64,000 bases of DNA from Colwellia maritima (GCF_022669015.1 NZ_JAKKSL010000007.1:1-64000); one strand, 5' to 3'. Shown: positions 51,255 to 58,889, numbered from the stretch's first letter. Notes: generated by a model from the letters alone, not told the origin. Translations and numbers: made by a program.

Positions 51255-51297
51255 GCGCCCTCTAATAAAACACACCTCATACTGAATGTCATAGAAT
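51255..51297 (+). promoter_or_regulatory. Promoter of the 51-62 kb unit, CTCTAACAAA class
   Basis: GCGCCCTCTAATAAAAC; CTAATA (51262-51267) is followed after 24 nt by TAGAAT (51292-51297). No gene starts for more than 430 bp, so the RNA has a long leader. Confidence 0.55.
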
Positions 51298-51299
51298 GT

Positions 51300-51734
51300 G
51301 GTTGTAGCTATCAGCTACCTCCGCCGAAAGCTGATTTTCAGGCGAAAGCCTAATGATGACATTGCCCAAAGACAATGTGCGAAAGCATAGACCTCCTACC
51401 AAGTGGTTGGTAAGCAAAAAAGATAACATTTTTATTATCTAGCTTACCAACCGCGACTTTTCTGCATCTAAAATTTGAGTCGCTTTCCCCATGATGATTT
51501 ATGGGAAAGGTGATTTAACCTGAAAAAATTACTACCAATGATGAATCTTTTCATCGACCGCCTGCTAGCGGAATACAAACCTCGCGGGATTTTCTTTACC
51601 GAATTATCCGACAGTCATTCATTTGCTTTGACTTTGTAATACAGGCGTAAGCCTTTTAACCCCTTTGGGAGATACATGTCATCCCATTGGGATAGGTGTA
51701 TTTCTCATTAATTTAATTTTTTGGAGATATACCT
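51300..51734 (+). ncRNA. Long structured leader RNA with element copy A
   Basis: About 435 nt without a gene, packed with hairpins: GTAGC/GCTAC (51303-51317), GACATTG/CAATGT, a GGTTGGTAAGC ... GCTTACCAACC stem with an inner AGATAA/TTATCT arm (about 51413-51453), GCGACT/AGTCGC, CTTTCCC/GGGAAAG, AGGT/ACCT, GATGAA-TCTT-TTCATC and CCGC/GCGG. About 51520-51610 is conserved with copies B and C. A GGC-GUAA-GCC tetraloop hairpin (51643-51652) and a pseudoknot follow. A stretch near 51616-51640 resembles the 3' end of the gene at 51916, suggesting past duplication. Confidence 0.6.
51661..51706 (+). promoter_or_regulatory. Pseudoknot-like leader element 1
   Basis: Stem 1 CCCTTTGGGA / TCCCATTGGG (51661-51670 / 51682-51691, two mismatches); loop GAGATACA can pair with TGTATTTCTC (51697-51706). 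Ends 28 nt before ATG 51735. Confidence 0.55.
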
Positions 51735-51830
51735 ATGGAATTTTTAATCATCGCTTGTTGTATTTTGGCTGCATTGCCAACCTATAAATTGTTTGTACGT
51801 CCTATCTGTTCATTGGTTGGGATTATATAA
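51735..51830 (+). CDS. Small membrane protein, 31 aa
   Basis: MEFLIIACCILAALPTYKLF ... : one hydrophobic helix, 31 residues. GGAG 8 nt before ATG 51735. Its leader is almost the same as that of the gene at 52943, which also encodes a tiny membrane protein starting ME. Too short for family assignment. Confidence 0.55.
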   Translation: MEFLIIACCILAALPTYKLFVRPICSLVGII

Positions 51831-51847
51831 ACATTTAGCGTATTTAA

Positions 51848-51890
51848 CCTTTAAGGGCAGAATGTTTTCCCTTATAGGGTGCATGTCTGT
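51848..51890 (+). promoter_or_regulatory. Pseudoknot-like leader element 2
   Basis: Stem 1 CCTTTAAGGG / CCCTTATAGG (51848-51857 / 51869-51878); loop GCAGA pairs with TCTG near 51886. Precedes the 310-aa gene. Confidence 0.55.
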
Positions 51891-51915
51891 TTTTATTAAA
51901 TAGAGAGAAATAGAT

Positions 51916-52848
51916 ATGAATATAAACAATGCAATTGTTAAAGCTTTTGCTAATAATCTAGCTGAAATAGATACTGCTATTGTTACTAAGTGCTCTTTTG
52001 CTTACGTTGATTTTGTCAATGACATTGATCAACTGTTATGGACGGCACTAAATGAAGGCAACGTAGTTCCTGAGCTATATATTGAGATGATTAATCAAGC
52101 TTTAACTGATTTATCGTCTGAATATAAAGATAAGTACCTGAATGATTATGCTGCTGCTGTTGATATTTTTGAAAAAAATAGTGCTTGTGATATTGCTGCT
52201 GATTTTGTTTGCTCACCTGAATACATAGGAAGAAAAACAGAAGAAGCGTTTTATTATGAAAATAGCAACGAAGACGAGTACGAAATGAATATGGCTCTAG
52301 GGCAATATTCAAAGGTTACTAGACCTGAACGTGAGCATGAAGGCGCATTCGACTACTACTTGGGTTCTGATGTACCTCCTTGTCGATTGTATAAGCGTTT
52401 AAATTATAATGCTTTTTATGTTTGTAATGAAGGGGTTGGTAATCTTGTTAAATGGTTTGTGGAAATTGATGGTGATTATTATTCTTTTGTTGATCACTAT
52501 AAACTAACGGACATTGACCTTATCACTAAAATGGAAACTTTTTTTCATGCTATTTGGGTAATTGATCCAATAGATATTGTTAAAGAGTCTGATTGGATAA
52601 TCGATGAAAATCACACTGAGTATAAAATGCTTATTGGATGTTCACGAGCCGGTCATTACTTTGGCTATGTTAGCGGATATCCTGATTCAGAGCCCTACTG
52701 GATAGGAGATGCTTTTACTTCGATTGAAAAAGCTGAAGAAGGAAGAATAGCTTATGAGTTTAAAATTGAACAAGATATTTCAAATCAATTGGAAAAACAA
52801 GCTACTACTTCTACTTCTGATAGTGACTCATTGGCTTTGACCTTTTAA
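51916..52848 (+). CDS. Hypothetical protein, 310 aa
   Basis: 310 residues, acidic, mixed fold, no signal peptide. C-terminus is a helical segment with a Ser/Thr tail (STSDSDSLALTF). ATG 51916 follows GAGAGAAA. Not recognised. A fragment of its 3' end seems duplicated in the leader at about 51616-51640. Confidence 0.65.
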   Translation: MNINNAIVKAFANNLAEIDTAIVTKCSFAYVDFVNDIDQLLWTALNEGNVVPELYIEMINQALTDLSSEYKDKYLNDYAAAVDIFEKNSACDIAADFVCSPEYIGRKTEEAFYYENSNEDEYEMNMALGQYSKVTRPEREHEGAFDYYLGSDVPPCRLYKRLNYNAFYVCNEGVGNLVKWFVEIDGDYYSFVDHYKLTDIDLITKMETFFHAIWVIDPIDIVKESDWIIDENHTEYKMLIGCSRAGHYFGYVSGYPDSEPYWIGDAFTSIEKAEEGRIAYEFKIEQDISNQLEKQATTSTSDSDSLALTF

Positions 52849-52870
52849 TGCAGGTACAAGCCTTTTTACC

Positions 52871-52916
52871 CCCTATGGGAAGTACATTTTATCCCATAGG
52901 GATAGGTGTATTTCTC
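52871..52916 (+). promoter_or_regulatory. Pseudoknot-like leader element 3
   Basis: Perfect 10-bp stem 1 CCCTATGGGA / TCCCATAGGG (52871-52880 / 52892-52901); loop GAAGTACA pairs with TGTATTTC (52907-52914, one G-U). Confidence 0.65.
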
Positions 52917-52942
52917 ATTAATTTAATTTTTGGAGATGCATT

Positions 52943-53053
52943 ATGGAATCAGTTTTTTTATTTTTAGGCATTTTAGGTTTGTCATTAATTTCACTTGGAT
53001 TTTTTGGTTGGTTTTTATCCCTTTTTTTAACGACTCCTTCGAGTCAAAGTTAA
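52943..53053 (+). CDS. Small membrane protein, 36 aa
   Basis: 36 residues: ME, then one or two hydrophobic stretches rich in Phe/Leu/Gly, ending TTPSSQS. TGGAG precedes ATG 52943. Leader duplicated from that of the gene at 51735. Not recognised. Confidence 0.55.
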   Translation: MESVFLFLGILGLSLISLGFFGWFLSLFLTTPSSQS

Positions 53054-53115
53054 TAACAATGGGGTACAAAATCATACTAAGTGTTAAATCACAATTTAAG
53101 AGATAGGTGAAGATC

Positions 53116-53286
53116 ATGACTGAACATTTGAACAAATTAAAAATAATTAAAGCTAAAGCGAACGCTATAGCAAATCGAATTGATGTAAATTGTGTCGATA
53201 GTGAAATGCAATACAGTGAACTAGCACAATTGGCTAACGAACTCGGCGGTATTATTAACGCAATTGAAGCATCTAACAACCAGTAA
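53116..53286 (+). CDS. Small helical protein, 56 aa
   Basis: 56 residues, two helices (KLKIIKAKANAIANRI and SELAQLANELGGIINAIE). AGGTGAAG upstream of ATG 53116. After the TAA the same frame continues with a hydrophobic run (LLILIILGLGLLSVIDV) to 53355, which may be a separate tiny peptide or a readthrough tail. Not recognised. Confidence 0.5.
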   Translation: MTEHLNKLKIIKAKANAIANRIDVNCVDSEMQYSELAQLANELGGIINAIEASNNQ

Positions 53287-53358
53287 GCGCTATCTGCACC
53301 TTTGTTGATTTTAATCATTTTAGGTCTTGGTTTGCTTTCTGTTATTGACGTTTAAGGT

Positions 53359-53407
53359 GGTGTTACCACTTAACTACATTTTTTAAGTGTATTTAAGTGG
53401 TAACACC
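53359..53407 (+). promoter_or_regulatory. Long leader hairpin before the 68-aa gene
   Basis: GGTGTTACCACTTAA / TTAAGTGGTAACACC, a perfect 15-bp stem with a 19-nt loop, ending 20 nt before ATG 53428. It replaces the usual pseudoknot; no T-run follows. Confidence 0.6.
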
Positions 53408-53427
53408 ATCAAAAACTGGAGAAAATT

Positions 53428-53634
53428 ATGCAACAATCAATACATTCGCCCAATCAATCAGCCCACTTCCTCGACCACCAAAAGGGTATCCTTTACCTAG
53501 AAAGTGGTAAAACCTTTAAAGTTGGTCGTTCACAGTCACTAGATGACGTCCACAAAACCATTGACCGTATAAAACACCGTTTTACACAGTCAGGAATAAT
53601 GGGTAGTGACGATGAAATCACGGCTGCGCTGTAG
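53428..53634 (+). CDS. Hypothetical protein, 68 aa
   Basis: 68 residues, GGAG before ATG 53428. Sequence has ILYLESGKTFKVGRSQSLDD and a charged helix after. Cytoplasmic, unknown. Followed by a 365-bp structured non-coding stretch. Confidence 0.5.
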   Translation: MQQSIHSPNQSAHFLDHQKGILYLESGKTFKVGRSQSLDDVHKTIDRIKHRFTQSGIMGSDDEITAAL

Positions 53635-53719
53635 AAATATGGCGAGTAATCAAATGTCGGGGTGTGTTATCACAGAAATGTGAGAGTCGCCCCGGTCAGT
53701 TGATCTTTTCTATTTCAAT

Positions 53720-53935
53720 GTTAAGTCATTTTTCTCATGAGTATTTATGAGAAAGGTGATTTACCTGAAAAAATTACTACCAATGATGAATCTTTTCATC
53801 GACCGCTTGCATGCGGAATACAAACTTAGCGGGGTTTTCTTTACCGATTACCTGACAATTTATGATTTCCATAAATTACCGCGAAAGCGAAAAACAACGA
53901 GTCTTTTGACTCAATAATCGGCGAAAGCCACTTTA
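53720..53935 (+). ncRNA. Multi-hairpin RNA element, copy B
   Basis: Shared core ACCAATGATGAATCTTTTCA onwards matches copies A and C. Hairpins in order: TTTCTCAT/ATGAGAAA, AGGT/ACCT, GATGAA-TCTT-TTCATC, CCGC/GCGG, a TTTATG/CATAAA arm, CGC-GAAA-GCG, GAGTC-TTTT-GACTC and GGC-GAAA-GCC (GNRA loops). It lies between the 68-aa gene and the cobS-like gene, directly before a pseudoknot element. No reading frame of note. Confidence 0.6.
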
Positions 53936-53936
53936 A

Positions 53937-53975
53937 CCTATTAAGGGAAAATTACCCTTATAGGGCAGTTTCCCT
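53937..53975 (+). promoter_or_regulatory. Pseudoknot-like leader element 4 (cobS)
   Basis: Stem 1 CCTATTAAGGG / CCCTTATAGG (53937-53947 / 53955-53964); loop GGGAAA pairs with TTTCCC (53969-53974). Ends 25 nt before ATG 54000. Confidence 0.65.
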
Positions 53976-53999
53976 TTGTTATTCCTTAAGGGGAAACTT

Positions 54000-55046
54000 A
54001 TGAATGCAATTAATAACATCCAAACCACTACAACAATCAATTCAATCGACTTTAACGAGTTAGAAAGGGTTGATGCTTCTCTTCTTTTTCCTAGTGTTTA
54101 TTCACCGGGCGAAAGTCAAGTTATACGTCGCAAAAACCGTCATGAAGACTGTATTGCCGGCAATGGTAATTATGTTCCTCAAGAAATGGTTTTACGTCGT
54201 TGTTTAGCTTGGTGGCATGGTCGTCAATCGCAACCTCTCGGTTTGCATGGCGAAACTGGAACAGGTAAAACGGAGATGTTGCTATTTATAGCGGATATGC
54301 TCAATGAACCTGTTTATATTATAAAAACACATCAAGGTTTGATGCCAGATGATTTGGAAGGCTCGAAAGAGTTAACTCAATCTCCTGGTGGTATTGTCAC
54401 AACAGATAAACTTGGTCTTGCGGCTAAAGGTTACATGTGTGGTGGTTTAATCATCTTTGATGAAGTGGATAAAGGTAATGATGCTTTGCATTGTTCTATT
54501 CACGGTCTTGTTGAAGGCAAACCTTGGCCTATTGAGCAATTTGGAATTGTTTTGCAAAAACACAGCTTATGCCGTGTTGCTGCTACAGCCAATACAATGG
54601 GTGAAGGTGGTCATGATCGCTATCATACATCAAACAGAATGGATGCTGCTTTACGTAGTCGTTTCGGTTGGTTGAATGTTGGTTATCCTGATGCAGTAAC
54701 GGAATTAGACATACTTACAGGTATGTTTCCTAAGTTACCTAAGCCAATGCTGAAAACAAAAATCAATCTTGCCAATCGCATTAGAGATGCCGTTTTAGGT
54801 ACTGACAGAAAAGGTATTGATGATCCATTGGGAGCGGTTTTTTCAACGCGAACATTGGTTAATTGGTGCGAATCTGTAATGTGTTTTGGCTTATCTTGTC
54901 CTTGGTCTGAGTCATTAGCGTTTGCTTTTGATGGTTCGGTTGATCCTGAAAGTAGAGACTCTGTTGACGATATTATTCAACGTGTGTTGGGTGATTTAAT
55001 CAACAAAGATTTACGTGATGTGTTAACTGAATACTCAAAAAAGTAA
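54000..55046 (+). CDS. cobS: CobS/MoxR-like AAA+ ATPase
   Basis: 348 residues from ATG 54000 (AAGGGGAAA upstream). AAA+ core: GLHGETGTGKTEMLLFIA (Walker A, about residue 82), LMPDDLEGSKEL, GGLIIFDEVDKGND (Walker B), RVAATANTMGEGG and SRFGWLNVGYPD (sensor/arginine finger region). This is the CobS type found in phages and plasmids, partner of CobT-like VWA proteins rather than of cobalamin synthesis. With the DUF3150 and VWA genes downstream it forms a MoxR-VWA chaperone-like set. The gene ends TCA AAA AAG TAA, a possible -1 slip site; see findings. Confidence 0.88.
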   Translation: MNAINNIQTTTTINSIDFNELERVDASLLFPSVYSPGESQVIRRKNRHEDCIAGNGNYVPQEMVLRRCLAWWHGRQSQPLGLHGETGTGKTEMLLFIADMLNEPVYIIKTHQGLMPDDLEGSKELTQSPGGIVTTDKLGLAAKGYMCGGLIIFDEVDKGNDALHCSIHGLVEGKPWPIEQFGIVLQKHSLCRVAATANTMGEGGHDRYHTSNRMDAALRSRFGWLNVGYPDAVTELDILTGMFPKLPKPMLKTKINLANRIRDAVLGTDRKGIDDPLGAVFSTRTLVNWCESVMCFGLSCPWSESLAFAFDGSVDPESRDSVDDIIQRVLGDLINKDLRDVLTEYSKK

Positions 55047-55108
55047 CAACCTTAAATACAGTAAAATCAAATTCCTCTACCAACCCTCGTGTTGGTAAGG
55101 TTTTTGAA

Positions 55109-55606
55109 GTGTTTGAGGTGATAGGTACGAACAACAATACAGGAAAGGAGTTATCTCTTTGTCGTGAACTAGATGCTCATGGTGGATCGATTGCCGGAAC
55201 TGAGTTCTTGTTAGATAAAAATAGTGCTTTTTCTGCTATTGGTAGTCATGGGGTTTCATTTCCTCTAAAACCTAACGCTTATCGTCATGTAACTGTTGTT
55301 GATGTTGATGGTGGTATATATGAATTAAAGGATATGCCTTATAAGTGTGAGCCTTTACCTGAAAAGTCAAGTGATTGGCTTTTGTTGAGACATCTCGACG
55401 GTAAAGATTGGGCTATCACAGAAAAAAGTGATGGGCAGCTTGTGTCTTTGTTCAGAAATGAACATACATCAGGTCGTTGGATTTGTAATGTGCTTGATAG
55501 TAGTACTTCTATGGCCAAGCGCGTTAAATCTAAAAGAGAAAAAGGTTACAAAGTAGCCTCTTCAAGTAAAAAAACATGGAAAAACGCTCAAAAAGCTTTT
55601 TCTTAA
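55109..55606 (+). CDS. Hypothetical protein, 165 aa, after cobS
   Basis: 165 residues from GTG 55109 (TAAGG 8 nt upstream). The frame is open a further 60 nt upstream, back to the cobS stop, and reads plausibly (NPRVGKVFEVFEVIG), so the start is uncertain and a fusion to CobS is possible. Beta-rich with a Lys-rich tail (KSKREKGYKVASSSKKTWKN). Unlike its neighbours it has no pseudoknot leader, only a TACCAAC/GTTGGTA hairpin at 55078-55097. Not recognised. Confidence 0.6.
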   Translation: MFEVIGTNNNTGKELSLCRELDAHGGSIAGTEFLLDKNSAFSAIGSHGVSFPLKPNAYRHVTVVDVDGGIYELKDMPYKCEPLPEKSSDWLLLRHLDGKDWAITEKSDGQLVSLFRNEHTSGRWICNVLDSSTSMAKRVKSKREKGYKVASSSKKTWKNAQKAFS

Positions 55607-55624
55607 TTATTAGTAAATAAACCT

Positions 55625-55669
55625 CAGTGGGTATGCAACAACTATCCATTGTGGGTAGTTGTGTCTGCA
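55625..55669 (+). promoter_or_regulatory. Pseudoknot-like leader element 5 (DUF3150 gene)
   Basis: Stem 1 CAGTGGGTA / TATCCATTG (55625-55633 / 55643-55651, two G-U); loop ACAAC pairs with GTTGT about 55658. A GGGC-TTA-GCCC hairpin follows before the start. Weaker than the others. Confidence 0.45.
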
Positions 55670-55712
55670 TTCTCACATTCAAATTTAGGGCTTAGCCCCA
55701 TAAGGAAAATGT

Positions 55713-56930
55713 ATGAATTTCGATATAGCTACTGCTAAAAAAATTGCTGCTGATGCAGTAAATAACACCGACCTAGATATTAAATCAGGTGCTTGTCTTG
55801 TTTCGGTAAAGGTTCAAGGTTCTTGTGGTCAATCCACATTACCTAAATCTAAAACGATTATAGATGGTGCATCATTAGATTCAGATTTAGTAAAAGGCAC
55901 AGCTTTACAATGGTTTCCTAAAGAGGAATTGCGATTTTCAAATCGTATTCTTCAGCAAGTTACTCGTTTGTTGGGAAGTTGTGGTGTTTCTTATGGTAAA
56001 GGAATGACTTTGGTGCCATTGGCTTCATTAGTTGACCTTAAACATGACCTAAACAGCTTAGAGAATGAGTTTGATGCTGAACTTCAAACACTTTGCGGCC
56101 GATACCAAGAAATAATCAGACAACATCAAATTAAAAACCCTGATGTTGCTGAGTTGATTGGTCGTCATGCTTTGACAGAAGGGGAGTTTAAATCCAGATT
56201 CATCTTTAGAGTGATGCCGCCAATGGCGATGTCACCGTTATTTGAAGAAGATGAAGGAGCAGTTGTAGCCGATGTGGTTTCAACATTATGGGATGAAGTT
56301 GCAGAAGACGCAGCTAAATTACATAAAAACTCTTTTGCTAGAAAAGAAAAAGTTTCGCAAAAAGCCGTTAGCGCTATTAAAAAGTTACGCCGCAAATTAG
56401 CTAATTTAGGTTTCTTAGAACCTAAAATAGACACTGTTGTGGATGCTTTTGATAAAGCTTTAGCAGCACTGCCTAAAACGGGTTATATCGTTGAGGAAAG
56501 TCTGCATAAGCTAGGGCATTTTGTGCTTCAAGCTGCAAACGTTGATACGCTTAAATCGATGGCCGGTATTGGTTCTTTACCTTCGGAAGAAGAAGAAGAT
56601 AATGAAAATGCGGACTTAGTTTCTGATTTTGAAGGCTCTATGAGTACAACAACTGTTGTTACTGATAGCAAACCTGAAGTTGAAGAAGTTGAAGCTATCA
56701 CGGATGCTGACATTGAGGGGGTTATGAGTACAACAACTGTTATTACTGATAGCAAACCTGAAGTTGAAGAAGTTAAAACTATCACGAATGCTGATATTAA
56801 TGAAGTTTTTGAGAGTGTTGTACCTGATGAAGAAATTGAAGCATTAGCTGATACAGAATCGTTTGGTGATGCTTTTATTGCTTCTACTGTAGCTGTTGAA
56901 GACCAGTTTGCGGGGTTCGGAAACTTCTAA
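55713..56930 (+). CDS. DUF3150-like protein
   Basis: 405 residues. The N-terminal 290 residues are helical (LRFSNRILQQVTRLLGS, LENEFDAELQTLCGRYQEII, SAIKKLRRKLANLGFLEP) and fit DUF3150 proteins, which sit beside CobS-like ATPases and VWA proteins in phage and bacterial clusters. An acidic C-terminus follows with a duplicated segment (MSTTTVVTDSKPEVEEVEAI and MSTTTVITDSKPEVEEVKTI). Biochemical function of DUF3150 is unknown; it is presumed to join the ATPase-VWA complex. ATG 55713 follows AAGGAAAA. Confidence 0.65.
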   Translation: MNFDIATAKKIAADAVNNTDLDIKSGACLVSVKVQGSCGQSTLPKSKTIIDGASLDSDLVKGTALQWFPKEELRFSNRILQQVTRLLGSCGVSYGKGMTLVPLASLVDLKHDLNSLENEFDAELQTLCGRYQEIIRQHQIKNPDVAELIGRHALTEGEFKSRFIFRVMPPMAMSPLFEEDEGAVVADVVSTLWDEVAEDAAKLHKNSFARKEKVSQKAVSAIKKLRRKLANLGFLEPKIDTVVDAFDKALAALPKTGYIVEESLHKLGHFVLQAANVDTLKSMAGIGSLPSEEEEDNENADLVSDFEGSMSTTTVVTDSKPEVEEVEAITDADIEGVMSTTTVITDSKPEVEEVKTITNADINEVFESVVPDEEIEALADTESFGDAFIASTVAVEDQFAGFGNF

Positions 56931-56941
56931 ATTAAATTTAA

Positions 56942-56992
56942 CCCATAGGGCATGTAAACATTAACCCTATGGGTAATTGTTTTTCATGCCCC
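56942..56992 (+). promoter_or_regulatory. Pseudoknot-like leader element 6
   Basis: Stem 1 CCCATAGGG / CCCTATGGG (56942-56950 / 56965-56973), perfect; stem 2 GGGCATG / CATGCCC (56948-56954 / 56985-56991), perfect. Starts 12 nt after the upstream stop. The clearest member. Confidence 0.7.
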
Positions 56993-57018
56993 TTTTGCTT
57001 TTATAGCGAGGAATATGT

Positions 57019-57117
57019 ATGAAAAACGAAAAAAAGGTGATTAGAACTGCTTTTATAGGCGGTAAACAAATCGTAATCGGTGCTGTGTGGAAATGGGGGC
57101 CTTTGTTTAGCTCTTAA
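57019..57117 (+). CDS. Small basic protein, 32 aa
   Basis: 32 residues from ATG 57019 (GAGGAA upstream): MKNEKKVIRTAFIGGKQIVI and a Trp-rich end. Coding is supported by the ribosome site and its own pseudoknot leader. Unknown function. Confidence 0.5.
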   Translation: MKNEKKVIRTAFIGGKQIVIGAVWKWGPLFSS

Positions 57118-57133
57118 TCTACATATTACTTAT

Positions 57134-57167
57134 CCAGTAGGAAAATTCACCTACTGGGTGAGTTTTC
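57134..57167 (+). promoter_or_regulatory. Pseudoknot-like leader element 7 (primase)
   Basis: Stem 1 CCAGTAGG / CCTACTGG (57134-57141 / 57150-57157); stem 2 GAAAATTC / GAGTTTTC (57141-57148 / 57160-57167, one G-U). Confidence 0.65.
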
Positions 57168-57182
57168 TTTATTTACACACGG

Positions 57183-57236
57183 GGTTGTAAGATCACCAAT
57201 ATTTCTGCAACTGCGGGTGTATTGGGATCTTACAAT
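57183..57236 (+). promoter_or_regulatory. Extra leader hairpin before primase
   Basis: TTGTAAGATC ... GATCTTACAA with an inner CCAATA ... TATTGG arm: a long two-part hairpin between pseudoknot 7 and the primase start. Confidence 0.6.
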
Positions 57237-57257
57237 CTCAAAATAAGGAGTGCCATT

Positions 57258-58363
57258 ATGGCCTTGAATAAAATACACCAAGTAAAAGCGTTAGTAGCTC
57301 AAAATGGCGGTACGGAATTCAGTTTATTCTGCATACGGTGCACTTAGAGATGCTACAGAGCGCGGCACACGCCAACAACCATGCCCCAAAACGGGTAATG
57401 GTAGAACTAAGTTTCGCTTGTTTCCAGACTGGCAAGAAACAGGTGGCGGTTATCACAATGATTTTGGCGCAATGCCCGATGGAATTGAGATGCTGTCATG
57501 GTTCAACGACATGCCTAAAGGAAAAGTGTTAGATGACATTATTTCTATTTTAGGTGGTGATTTACGGGTTGTAAAACCCTCTACTGTAAAAAAGGTTACG
57601 GCACAACAATCTTCAGTTATACCGCCTGATGTCGCTGCTAAACGTAAAGCTATCATTAAGCGTATATGGGATGAATCACAACCGATAGAAAATACTATTG
57701 CTGAAACCTATCTACGTTATCGTGGGATCAAAGGTGACTTATCCCTTATGGGTAACAACCTAAGATTTCACCCGGCTCTTAGCTACAAAGAAGATGATTC
57801 TTCACCGTGGCAAAAGTTTCCGGGAATGCTCGCTATCTATAGAGATAAAGATGGTGTGCCATTAACGCTTCATAGAACATTTTTGAAGAGTGATGGTAGC
57901 GGTAAAGCAGATGTTAGTCGTCCTAAGATGATTTTAGCTCCACCTAGAGATATGCGCGGTGGCTATATTATGTTGGATAAACCTATTGATACAGCTTCAG
58001 GGAAATACATTGGCATCGCCGAAGGTATTGAAACTGCGTTAAGTGTCCGTGAAGCATCGGGTTGCCCAATGTGGGTAGGCTATTCTGACCGTTTAATGGA
58101 AATGGTAAATATACCGTTAGATGTGAAGATGGTTATACCTTGGGTTGATTTAGAACCAAGTGGAGCAGGGGTTCGAGTTTGGTAAAAATTTATCAGAACG
58201 TCTTGCGAAACAGTCTTGCGAAACCTTCCCTCAAGTACCGAACAACATGGATCAGCCTAAAGCTGATTGGAATGATGTTTATGTTCAAAAAGGTGCGGCA
58301 GGATTTGACACTATTTTCAATAAAGAAATTAGTGTCAATACAGGTGTGGAGATAAACGTATGA
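57258..58363 (+). CDS. Toprim-domain primase, P4/DUF7146-like (two frame breaks)
   Basis: About 368 residues: 57258-57302, 57303-about 58170, about 58168-58363. N-terminal CPKTGNGRTKFRLFPDW ... GGGYHNDFGAMPDGI is the primase core start; IAETYLRYRGI and LRFHPALSY follow; Toprim motifs are YIGIAEGIETALSV (Glu) and WVDLEPS...AG. The joins at AATGGCGGTACGG and GGAGCAGGGGTTCG are each one base off; the second becomes A-G-F-E-F with GCCGGG restored. It lacks an attached helicase, so it probably makes primers for plasmid replication or after transfer. ATG 57258 has AAGGAG upstream. Confidence 0.75.
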
Positions 58364-58614
58364 ATACAATCACTGTTGTCTCACAAACTGGCTCACAAAT
58401 AATCCCGAGCATCGGCTCACTACTCGAATCACTGGAAAAATCAGGTGTTACGGTGGAGAGTCATTGTCGTGAGGGTTTTTGTGGCGCTTGTAGAATAAAG
58501 AAAACCAAAGGAGAAGTTGAGTATTTTGACAATCCAATTGGCTACGCAGGAGAAAATGAAGTTTTAGTTTGCTGTAGTAAAGCTAAGACTGACATTGAAA
58601 TAGACATTCGGTAG
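58360..58614 (+). CDS. 2Fe-2S plant-type ferredoxin
   Basis: 84 residues. Cluster ligands in SHCREGFCGACRIKK (CxxxxCxxC) and VLVCC near the end. Length and layout match YfaE-type ferredoxins, which maintain the diferric cofactor of class Ia ribonucleotide reductase; no reductase gene is in this window. Its ATG overlaps the primase stop (ATGA), so electron supply to DNA synthesis is a natural guess. Partner unknown. Confidence 0.8.
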   Translation: MNTITVVSQTGSQIIPSIGSLLESLEKSGVTVESHCREGFCGACRIKKTKGEVEYFDNPIGYAGENEVLVCCSKAKTDIEIDIR

Positions 58615-58654
58615 TTAACGCTACCGAGTGTTGCCTCTTTTGCTTTGATAAATG

Positions 58655-58822
58655 TACCAATTTTTTACCAATGATGAATCTTTTCATCGACCGCCTGCTA
58701 GCGGAATACAAACTTGCGGGATTTTCTTTACCGAAAATCTGACAGTTTATGATTTCATAAACTAACGCGAAAGCGATAAAAAATAACGAGTCCATTGACT
58801 CACAATCGGCGCAAGCCATTTT
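58655..58822 (+). ncRNA. Multi-hairpin RNA element, copy C
   Basis: Same order as copy B: ACCAATGATGAATC core, GATGAA/TTCATC, CCGC/GCGG, ATACAAACTTGCGGGATTTT, AGTTTATG-ATT-TCATAAACT, CGC-GAAA-GCG, GAGTC/GACTC and GGC-GCAA-GCC (58809-58818). Loop and linker bases differ while stems persist. Directly followed by pseudoknot 8. Confidence 0.6.
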
Positions 58823-58824
58823 AA

Positions 58825-58870
58825 CCCATAAGGGGTGTATACACACATCCCTTACGGGCTTGGTGTATCC
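58825..58870 (+). promoter_or_regulatory. Pseudoknot-like leader element 8
   Basis: Stem 1 CCCATAAGGG / CCCTTACGGG (58825-58834 / 58849-58858, one mismatch); loop ATACAC pairs with GTGTAT (58863-58868). Precedes the 174-aa gene. Confidence 0.6.
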
Positions 58871-58889
58871 ACTCCATTAGGAGATTGCT

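Noticed and set aside
51241..51734. A decayed protein gene in the leader
   Set aside because: Only a short stretch (about 51616-51640) resembles a gene end; the rest is hairpins with structure-keeping changes between copies.
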